Assembly: GCA_947498315.1 (NCBI GenBank)
Contig: CANMLD010000012.1
Span: 1 to 41,983, forward strand
DNA length: 41,983 bases
DNA from: Pseudomonadota bacterium
Lineage (GTDB): Bacteria > Myxococcota_A > UBA9042 > GCA-2863065
Direction of reading: 5' to 3'
Positions 35,221-41,983 of the stretch are shown here, piece by piece (the first letter of the stretch is position 1; every line of letters begins with the position of its first letter). The translations under genes and the position numbers were made by a program. A model generated the notes under the pieces. It searched no databases, was not told the origin of the DNA, and worked only from the letters and a program-made list of their open reading frames with translations.

Positions 35221-36645
35221 TTATCTCTTCTTCAGCGCCTTCATGGCGGCCTGGGCTGCCCAGTAGCCGCTCATCCCGTGGACCCCACCTCCAGGTGGCG
35301 TGGAGCCGGAACACAGGAACAGCGACGGATTGGGCGTCGAGTAGGGATTCAAGCGCAACGTCGGCCGTGCGATCAGCTGCCACAAGGTCGCTGCGCCGCC
35401 CGTTATGGCGCCACCGATGAGGTTTGGGTTCATCGCTTCGAAGGCCGCCGGGCTCGTGCTGTGCTGCGCCAGGATACGGTCCTGAAAGCCCGGAGCGTAG
35501 CGCTCGATCTGCCGGGTGATGGCTGCTGTCATATCCACGGTATAGCCTGACGGGACGTGGCAGTAAGCGTAGCCCGTCTGCTTGCCGTCCGGCGCCCGTG
35601 TGCGGTCGTTGCTGCTCTGCTGGCACACGATTAGGAAGGGACGGTCGTGAGGGACGCCGTCCCACATCGCTCTCTCGCTCGCCGCGATCTCCGCGAGGGT
35701 GCCGCCGACGTGAATGGTAGAGGCGCCGGCGAGCTCAGGAGCGCGCCATGGGATGGGACCATCGAGCGCATAGTCGACCTTGAACACACCTGGCCCGTAG
35801 CGGAAGTTGGCGAGACGACGGCGAAATCCGCCCGGCAACGCGTCGCCGACGATCGCCGACAGTGCACGTGGCGTCGTGTCGAAGAGCGCGACCCGGTGTG
35901 GAGGCAAGTCGGCTAGCGAGCGCACCCATCGGCCGGTCTCGATGGTGCCGCCGCTGGCCTTCAGTAGCGATGCGAGTGCGTCTCCAATCGCAGCCGATCC
36001 GCCCCTCGCGCAAGGCCAGTCCTCGAGGTGCATGCTGATCAGGAACACCATCGCCATCGCCCCCGTGCCCCAGAAGTCCAGCGGGAGTATCGAATGCGCC
36101 GCACAACCGGCCACCAGCGCGCGGCCCTCGTCGGTCTCGAAGCGCCGTGAGAGCCACGACGCCGGAAGTAGTCCCTTTAGGCCGAAACGAGCGAACAGCA
36201 CGGGGCGATGTGGGATTCGGGCGAAAGGCGCCAAGAGGTCCTTGAAGAGGTCGGGCCCCGCGTCAACGAATGGCTTGACGAGACTTCGGTACGCTCGGCC
36301 GTCTACTCCGAGGCGATGAACCATCGCATCGAGCGATCGCTCACTGACAATAGCTCTCCCACCGTCGAGCGGGTGACCGAACGAATGGGCGAAGCGCACC
36401 CACTCGAGGCCGTGTTCGGCCAGCGGCAACTCCCGTAAGAAGGGCGAGAGCACCCCGGTGGGGTGGATCGCCGAGCACTCGTCGTGGGCGAAGCCGGGTA
36501 GGGTGTTCGCCACCGTTCGCAAGCCGCCGCCAATCGTCTCGGCCCCCTCGATCAAATGGACCGAGTGGCCTGCGCGGGCCAGCGCCACGGCGGCCGCGAG
36601 CCCGTTCGGGCCGGATCCTACCACGACTGCGTCAATGACGTTCAT
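35221..36645 (-). CDS. phytoene-desaturase-like FAD-dependent oxidoreductase
   Basis: The start is ATG 36645, giving 474 residues; the frame upstream runs into the palindromic element. The N-terminal dinucleotide fold reads VVVGSGPNGLAAAVALARAG followed by HSVHLIEGAETIGGG, typical of the CrtI-like amine oxidase/desaturase group. The C-terminal FAD-closing segment is LFLCSGSTPPGGGVHGMSGY, then WAAQAAM. Relatives include carotenoid desaturases and retinol-saturase-like enzymes; many myxobacterial members act on unknown lipids. No carotenoid genes lie nearby, so the substrate is open. The 74-nt gap to the MBL gene allows co-transcription. Confidence 0.88.
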   Translation of the reverse strand: MNVIDAVVVGSGPNGLAAAVALARAGHSVHLIEGAETIGGGLRTVANTLPGFAHDECSAIHPTGVLSPFLRELPLAEHGLEWVRFAHSFGHPLDGGRAIVSERSLDAMVHRLGVDGRAYRSLVKPFVDAGPDLFKDLLAPFARIPHRPVLFARFGLKGLLPASWLSRRFETDEGRALVAGCAAHSILPLDFWGTGAMAMVFLISMHLEDWPCARGGSAAIGDALASLLKASGGTIETGRWVRSLADLPPHRVALFDTTPRALSAIVGDALPGGFRRRLANFRYGPGVFKVDYALDGPIPWRAPELAGASTIHVGGTLAEIAASERAMWDGVPHDRPFLIVCQQSSNDRTRAPDGKQTGYAYCHVPSGYTVDMTAAITRQIERYAPGFQDRILAQHSTSPAAFEAMNPNLIGGAITGGAATLWQLIARPTLRLNPYSTPNPSLFLCSGSTPPGGGVHGMSGYWAAQAAMKALKKR

Positions 36646-36694
36646 AGGCGGAGCCTGGTGCCAGAGTCGCTGCAGGTCAAGCCGCGTCGCTCGG

Positions 36695-36969
36695 CCTAAA
36701 TCGTCGGCCTCCGGTGCGCAAAATCGCTCCGCGGATTGGCCGTTGAGGCCAATCCGCAGGCCTCGCACGTCCACGACGCTTCCGGTGTCTCACCGCCGCA
36801 GAATGGCCCGAGAGGGCCAATCTGCGACGAGTATTGGCCTACCGGCCAATACTCGGAGAGCCCGCTTTCGCCACCGGAAACGCCGTGGCCATCGCGAGTA
36901 CAGTGGATTGGCCGTCGAGGCCAATCCGCGGGAGGGCGATTTCGCGGCACCTCCGGCCGACGATTTAGG
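36695..36969. mobile_element. 275-bp TIR element with four internal palindromes and 5-bp target duplication
   Basis: The ends are perfect 15-bp inverted repeats (CCTAAATCGTCGGCC and its complement) and CTCGG occurs directly outside both (36690-36694 and 36970-36974), the mark of transposition. Similarity between the arms continues inward. Inside are four hairpins: 36731-36757 (11-bp stem), 36798-36825 (stem with one mismatch), 36828-36855 (12-bp stem) and 36905-36927 (9-bp stem). All share TGGCC/GGCCA next to a 4-5 nt loop while the outer stem bases differ yet still pair. There is no coding capacity. It lies 49 bp upstream of the flavoprotein start and may carry its promoter or an operator. 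Confidence 0.8.
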
Positions 36970-37070
36970 CTCGGTCTCGAATCGTCGGCAGGCCGGCGCG
37001 AGAAGTCGCCGGCGTGACGCGCGACTCCTCGTGTCGGACGCCGACGGTTCGGGCTCCGTTGACGAGTGGC

Positions 37071-37235
37071 CTTAGGGCTCGGAAGAAAATAAGTAGGTCG
37101 ATTTGCCTCGCGCCGCATCCCCGCCCGGCTCGTTCCAAGTCCACGAAATACGTGGAGTATGTCTTCGGACTTGGCCCAAGCCGGGCGGGTCGCGGCGCGG
37201 TTAACTCTCCCACATGTTTTCGCCCGAGCCCTTAG
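37071..37235. repeat. 165-bp long palindromic element
   Basis: The outer ends CTTAGGGCTCGG (37071-37082) and CCGAGCCCTTAG (37224-37235) are inverted repeats, with 16 of 19 bases matching when extended. Nested inside are GCGCCGC/GCGGCGC, CCGCCCGGCT/AGCCGGGCGG and GGACTT/AAGTCC arms around a central CCACG/CGTGG hairpin, so the whole segment can fold into one long hairpin. It ends 10 bp from the ssb stop. TTAGGGCTCGG also occurs alone at 647-657. Together with the 275-bp element it fills most of the gap 36646-37245. Confidence 0.7.
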
Positions 37236-37245
37236 CGAGCCTCTC

Positions 37246-37764
37246 TCAGAACGGCACGGCGTCTAGATCGAGCCGCGTCGGCGCTGGCGCCGAGCCTCTG
37301 GGGAGCCACGGCGCTGGGCCCTCCCCTGGGCGTGACCCAAGGCTGGGTGGGCCGTTCGTCGGTCGAGAGCCGCTCAGCGGCGGGGCGCTCGGGGACGGGT
37401 TCAAGGGATCCTCAGCAGTCTCGGTCGCGCCAGGGCGGCGCGTGAGCAGCTCGACTTCGTGTGCCCGGACCGTCGTATAGGTGGTCTTGGCCCCCGTGGC
37501 ATTGCTGACTACATCGTGGCGAATCGCGCCCATCACCTGTACGAAGTCCCCCTTCTTCATCTGGTTCATGGCCCACTCGGCGGTCGGGCCGAAGACATCG
37601 ATCCGGTGCCAGTCCGTACGTTCCCGGCGCTCGCCGTCCTGGGTCCGGTAGACGTGCTTCGTGGCGAGGCTGAGTTGGGTAACGCGTTCTCCTCCAGGAA
37701 GGAGCCGGCCGTTCGGCGTGCTGCCTAGGTGGCCCCTCAAGATCACGAGATTGTTGCTACGCAT
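37246..37764 (-). CDS. ssb: single-stranded DNA-binding protein
   Basis: SSB coats single-stranded DNA in replication and repair. The OB fold (about 1-110) begins NNLVILRGHLGSTPNGRLLP and continues through ERRERTDWHRIDVFGPTAEW and KGDFVQVMGAIRHD. A Pro/Ser/Gly-rich linker leads to the partner-binding tail ending LDLDAVPF, a variant of the usual acidic DDDIPF tip. The start is ATG 37764 (MRSNN); the Arg-rich frame before it is not part of the protein. It has 172 residues. It lies directly downstream of recA, separated by 86 nt that contain a strong hairpin. Confidence 0.94.
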   Translation of the reverse strand: MRSNNLVILRGHLGSTPNGRLLPGGERVTQLSLATKHVYRTQDGERRERTDWHRIDVFGPTAEWAMNQMKKGDFVQVMGAIRHDVVSNATGAKTTYTTVRAHEVELLTRRPGATETAEDPLNPSPSAPPLSGSRPTNGPPSLGSRPGEGPAPWLPRGSAPAPTRLDLDAVPF

Positions 37765-37810
37765 GGCGGTGAGTCTCCTGTGAGTATTACGAGTCTTCAT
37801 GGGTCGACGG

Positions 37811-37846
37811 CGGCGGCGCTGCCGTACCTGCACCGCAGCGCCGCCG
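37811..37846 (-). terminator. 12-bp hairpin between recA and ssb
   Basis: CGGCGGCGCTGC (37811-37822) and GCAGCGCCGCCG (37835-37846) form a perfect stem with a 12-nt loop, starting 5 nt after the recA stop. No U-tract follows on the minus strand. It may end most recA transcripts or be a processing/attenuation site before ssb. Confidence 0.55.
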
Positions 37847-37850
37847 ACGA

Positions 37851-38912
<1,062 letters not shown>

Positions 38913-39015
38913 GGTTGCAGGTCCTGATGGCTCGATGTGGCCTAGGGTCGCGCTTGCGTCCCGGGGAGCGCCTCGTGGCGCCGGACCTACTCATTGCGAG
39001 AGGTGTGCCAGTCAC

Positions 39016-39041
39016 CGAAACGGCATAGCGACGGCGTTTCG
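39016..39041. promoter_or_regulatory. inverted repeat in the recA upstream region
   Basis: CGAAACG (39016-39022) and CGTTTCG (39035-39041) are perfect inverted arms separated by 12 nt, about 105 nt upstream of recA. Nearby ACAGGACCTGT (about 39078-39088) is a second small palindrome. Either could be an operator for recA, but neither fits a LexA consensus I know well enough to assign. They could also be part of the end of the ATP-grasp transcript. Confidence 0.35.
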
Positions 39042-39139
39042 CACGGCAGAGTGTCCGATTGGAGTCCCAAAAGGGGACAGGACCTGTTGCACTCTGGGAC
39101 TACAGTGGAAGTTCAAACGGCCCGCGACCGGCCGGTGGC

Positions 39140-40357
39140 TCAGCGGGCCGCGTAGACCCTCAGGTCCGTGATGGCAGTCTTCATCATATCCCAGACTTCG
39201 CTGAAGTCGGGATGTCGGAAGGTGACGTGTCCGTCGGAGAGAAGAGTCTGCTTCCAGTCGCGCCGACGGGCTCCGATCGGCAACATCGCCTCCTCGACCA
39301 ACCATCGCCCTGCACGCGCCCTCACACGCTCGAGCCCTTCGATCTGCGAGATGCGGCCATTGCCGAGGGCCCGCTTGAAGACCATTCCAACGAAGTAGCG
39401 GCGCTCGGCCTTGGCTTCGAAGGACTTCCAGCAAACCGCGCGGGCCCACTCTCGATAGACGTCGAAATCGTTCGAGTAGTTCATCATGTCGACGAGCTTG
39501 CCGCCGCCTGACCGCGCCGCAATCTCTCCAAGCACCACCTCGCCACTCGGCTTGCGGTACCACTCCATGTGCGTGAACCCGGTCGTCATACCGAGAGCAG
39601 CCATGGTGCGGCGTCCTAGATCGATTCCTGCCGCGAGCTCCGGGATGTAAGGATTGCGGAACACGTGCTGAGCCGGCGAGATCCACTCGTTTGTTCGGCC
39701 CTCGATTGGACGGGGATGGTATTGCGCCACGTTCTCGAAGGCCGGTCGGCCATCGATGCAGACGGTATCGTAGGTGAACTCGTCCCCGTCTATGTACTCC
39801 TCCACGCTCGCTTCCGCGACATGGCGGGTTCGCTGCACGGCGTCTTCGAGTTGGCGCTTCTCGAAGCAGCGGAACGTGTCAGCGGTGCCAGCTCCGGCGA
39901 TAGGCTTGATGATGAGCGGGAAGCCGACTTGCTCAGCCGCTGCCCAGACTTCGTTGGCCGTGCGCACGCGGAACGCGTGTGGGACGCGTACCCCCCCGGC
40001 GATGGCGGCCTCTTTCATCAGGCCCTTGTCGCGAAAGCGCAGTGCCACTTCGGGGCTCATACCCGGGATGCCGATGGCTTGTCGAACCTTCGCAGCCAAG
40101 ACGACGCAGGGTTCCCAAAGCGTCTCGACGCGGTCGACGTGCAGCTTGCCGAGGCCGGCAAGGATCACCTTCACGGCCGCGTCTTCGTCGAAGATCGGAG
40201 CTTGGACATACGCCGAGAGATGTCGCCTCACTCCTTCGGGGATCGCCGCGAGCGGTTGGTCGCTCACTGCGATGACGTTGGCGCCCACTTCAGCTAGGCC
40301 GCGGGTGAAGTCCACCATCTCGGCGGGGTAGTGAGGAGAAATAAAGACGACGTTCAC
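39140..40357 (-). CDS. ATP-grasp ligase-like protein (second of tandem pair)
   Basis: This is about a 405-residue ATP-grasp superfamily protein of the carbamoyl-phosphate-synthase-like / D-Ala ligase type. The N-terminal fold begins NVVFISPHYPAEMVDFTRGL, followed by the pre-grasp segment RFRDKGLMKEAAIAGGVRVP and the grasp core with FPLIIKPIAGAGTADTFRC (Lys and Gly-rich loop), VEEYIDGDEFTYDTV and the metal-binding end HMEWYRKPSGEVVLGEIAAR. The C-terminus ends DLRVYAAR. GTG 40357 has GAGGAGG just upstream and matches the start of the paralogue at 40462. Such enzymes join an acyl acid to an amine or thiol using ATP. Substrates cannot be told from sequence. Confidence 0.85.
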   Translation of the reverse strand: MNVVFISPHYPAEMVDFTRGLAEVGANVIAVSDQPLAAIPEGVRRHLSAYVQAPIFDEDAAVKVILAGLGKLHVDRVETLWEPCVVLAAKVRQAIGIPGMSPEVALRFRDKGLMKEAAIAGGVRVPHAFRVRTANEVWAAAEQVGFPLIIKPIAGAGTADTFRCFEKRQLEDAVQRTRHVAEASVEEYIDGDEFTYDTVCIDGRPAFENVAQYHPRPIEGRTNEWISPAQHVFRNPYIPELAAGIDLGRRTMAALGMTTGFTHMEWYRKPSGEVVLGEIAARSGGGKLVDMMNYSNDFDVYREWARAVCWKSFEAKAERRYFVGMVFKRALGNGRISQIEGLERVRARAGRWLVEEAMLPIGARRRDWKQTLLSDGHVTFRHPDFSEVWDMMKTAITDLRVYAAR

Positions 40358-40412
40358 GGTGCCTCCTCGGCGTTCTGTGGTCATGAGCGGGGGCGGAGTC
40401 GGCCCGCGACGA

Positions 40413-40476
40413 GCTATCGGGCGTAGACGCTATCGGGCGTAGACGCTATCGGGCGTAGACGCTATCGGGCGTAGAC
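40413..40476. repeat. four exact tandem copies of a 16-bp unit across the ATP-grasp stop codon
   Basis: The unit GCTATCGGGCGTAGAC occurs four times without interruption (40413, 40429, 40445, 40461). On the minus strand each copy reads VYAR-stop in one frame. The copy at 40461-40476 holds the real last four codons and TAG of the upstream ATP-grasp gene; the other three lie beyond the stop. It is a replication-slippage tract that does not change the protein. Confidence 0.9.
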
Positions 40477-41685
40477 CTTGAGCGTACGACCGACCTCTTC
40501 GAGCATCGCCCGGAGGGTGTCATAGTCCGGGTGGCGCATTCGGACCCACGCGTTGGCGTGATAACCCGCCTCGACCGGCTGCGTTGGGGTCCCCGGATTT
40601 GGCAGGTGCGCGTCGATAATCCACTGGCCGAAGCGACGCTGAATCGCTTCGGCTCCGTCGTAGTGCGTGATCCGTCCGTCACGATCGGGCCGTAGCGCGA
40701 CGAGGCCGGCGGAGAACTCCCGACTGAGGGGCGCCGAGACGCGCCCGTGGACGATCGCGTTCGCCCACTCTCGGTAGAGGTCCACGCCGTTCGCCGCACC
40801 ATAGAGATCCCACGTACGGACACCCGGTGGGCGGGCACCGATCTCCGAGAACTTCAGACCCTTGGCCCCGAAGAACCACTCCATGTGAGTCGCGGTGGTC
40901 CCGAGCTTAATCGCCGAAATGACATTGTGGCCCATGGCACGGAGCTCCCGATACCCCGGCGCATGGTCCACCCGGTTCGTGATTGCGATGATGGGTGCGA
41001 TCCAGCGGGTCCGCATGGCCTCGAGCACGTTAGGGTAGTAGTGGCTGGCGAAGTCGTAGACAATCTCGCCGCCCACTGTGAGCGTGTCGTAGAAGCCCTC
41101 GTGACCCTCGATGAACTCCTCGAGGGCAACGCTCCGACCCTCAGCGAGCCCGAAAGCCCGTAGGCCAGCATCGAGCTCATCGAAGGACCCCACCTTGCGA
41201 GTCCCTTCAGCGCCTGCTGCGGCCCGAGGCTTCAGAATCAGAGGGAAGCCCACCTCCTTGGCGAATGCGCGCGCCTCCTCGAAGGTGTCCGCGCCAGTCG
41301 AAGCGGCCGTTGGGATGCCCGCTTTGCGGAGGAACGACTTCATCAGGGGTTTGTCGCGGCACAACGTCGCCTGTTCGAGCGAGAGGCCCGGGATCTTCGT
41401 CGCTTCCCGAACTTCTGCCGCGGCAAGGACGTGCGCCTCGACGGTCGATTCGAGGCGGTCGACCCAGCTCCGCTTCTGGATCTTACGAACAGTCGCGTAC
41501 AACGCCTGTACGTCGCACACCGACCGCACTTGCTCGTAGCCCACCATCGAGGAGCGCAGGTCCGAGTCAAGGTGCTCTGGAGCGGGCTCACCGATCCCGG
41601 TAACCCGAGCTCCGGCGGCCGCGAGAGCTTTCACGAACTGACGTTGGTTGGCAGGGAAATGGGGGGCAACGAACAGGACGTGCAT
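40462..41685 (-). CDS. ATP-grasp ligase-like protein (first of tandem pair)
   Basis: This is a paralogue of the next gene. ATG 41685 follows GAGGAG, giving 407 residues; longer readings upstream are unsupported. It starts HVLFVAPHFPANQRQFVKAL, with TLCRDKPLMKSFLRKAGIPT in the linker, the grasp core FPLILKPRAAAGAEGTRK, LEEFIEGHEGFYDTLTV, and the metal/nucleotide end HMEWFFGAKGLKFSEIGARP (paralogue HMEWYRKPSGEVVLGEIAAR). The C-terminal segment RMRHPDYDTLRAMLEEVGRT is shared with its neighbour (TFRHPDFSEVWDMMKTAITD). The two genes lie in tandem 104 nt apart and are probably one operon. Confidence 0.85.
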   Translation of the reverse strand: MHVLFVAPHFPANQRQFVKALAAAGARVTGIGEPAPEHLDSDLRSSMVGYEQVRSVCDVQALYATVRKIQKRSWVDRLESTVEAHVLAAAEVREATKIPGLSLEQATLCRDKPLMKSFLRKAGIPTAASTGADTFEEARAFAKEVGFPLILKPRAAAGAEGTRKVGSFDELDAGLRAFGLAEGRSVALEEFIEGHEGFYDTLTVGGEIVYDFASHYYPNVLEAMRTRWIAPIIAITNRVDHAPGYRELRAMGHNVISAIKLGTTATHMEWFFGAKGLKFSEIGARPPGVRTWDLYGAANGVDLYREWANAIVHGRVSAPLSREFSAGLVALRPDRDGRITHYDGAEAIQRRFGQWIIDAHLPNPGTPTQPVEAGYHANAWVRMRHPDYDTLRAMLEEVGRTLKVYAR

Positions 41686-41878
41686 CGCGTGGCTCCTCGG
41701 CGGGGTGATCCGGGACGTCGCGAAGGCTGTGGGTAGGGAGCTCGACTCCAACCACCGCTGCCTCGAGAAGGCCCATCGGTCGCGGCCAACCGGATAGCAC
41801 ATCGGAGAATCCTTGGACAGAACCGGCATCGACTCGACCGAGCCCTTGCAACGCATCACCAACGAGATACACGCGCAG

Positions 41879-41983
41879 GTTCCGGGTTCCGGGTTCCGGG
41901 TTCCGGGTTCCGGGTTCCGGGTTCCGGGTTCCGGGTTCCGGGTTCCGGGTTCCGGGTTCCGGGTTCCGGGTTCCGGGTTCCGG
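41879..41983. repeat. heptamer tandem array reaching the window end (15 units)
   Basis: GTTCCGG is repeated 15 times without a mismatch from 41879 to the last base, so the true length is unknown. It begins about 190 nt upstream of the first ATP-grasp start, and the 193 nt between (41686-41878) shows no gene. A repeat ending exactly at the last base may mark a contig edge. Confidence 0.95.

Noticed and set aside
39060-39110. LexA box upstream of recA
   Set aside because: The small palindrome ACAGGACCTGT does not fit a LexA consensus I can state with confidence.
40413-40476. CRISPR array
   Set aside because: The 16-bp units are directly adjacent with no spacers and contain a gene's stop codon.
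41879-41983. Telomere-like end of a linear replicon
   Set aside because: A heptamer array resembles a telomere only superficially; bacterial linear ends are hairpins or protein-capped, so slippage or a contig edge is simpler.

Overview
The window is GC-rich bacterial chromosome that most resembles a member of the Myxococcota (myxobacteria and relatives). The grounds are large cysteine-rich and Gly-rich surface lipoproteins with S/T/D/G-rich stalks, a Ser/Thr kinase carrying GYF_2-like and DUF4388-like regions, a response-regulator/metallo-hydrolase fusion, an AtpZ-AtpI-a-c F0 cluster without F1 genes, and paralogous ATP-grasp genes. This is inferred from gene content; there is no rRNA or other marker for a finer placement. 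I saw no tRNA, rRNA, CRISPR array, phage or complete insertion sequence.

Layout. 1-831 has no convincing gene. 832-3122 (-) is the F0 part of ATP synthase (AtpZ-like, AtpI-like, AtpB, AtpE). 3139-5488 (+) is uppS-cdsA-crotonase (lipid carrier, phospholipid precursor, acyl-CoA chemistry). A small DUF5989 gene (-) follows, then greB-like and mnmE (+). 7828-10170 (-) is a Cys-rich lipoprotein, closed off from mnmE by two strong hairpins. 10484-16142 (-) reads as one long ECF sigma-factor operon: sigma, zinc anti-sigma, membrane protein, crotonase, M1 aminopeptidase with HEAT repeats, and a divergent GroES-like protein. thrB (+) converges on a Sel1-repeat protein (-). pgk and a YbbN-like thioredoxin (-) follow. 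moaB, a TAXI binding protein and an RNase II/R-family nuclease lie on +.

26425-41685 is almost entirely on the minus strand: Ser/Thr kinase; large membrane protein; REC-MBL fusion; Gly-rich lipoprotein; degenerate MBL protein; phytoene-desaturase-like flavoprotein; ssb; recA; and two tandem paralogous ATP-grasp ligases. Housekeeping genes (pgk, recA, ssb, mnmE, thrB, uppS, cdsA, F0) are interleaved with lineage-specific signalling and surface genes.

The most unusual content is in the repeats. Three copies (two full-length at 233 bp, one 192 bp) of a MITE-like family with inverted ends and TGA on both sides lie within 8.3 kb. A 275-bp element with 15-bp perfect terminal inverted repeats, a 5-bp target duplication and four internal hairpins sharing the core TGGCC/GGCCA sits upstream of the flavoprotein gene, next to a second palindromic element. 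A 16-bp unit is tandemly repeated four times across the stop codon of one ATP-grasp gene. A heptamer array (15 units of GTTCCGG) runs to the last base of the window.
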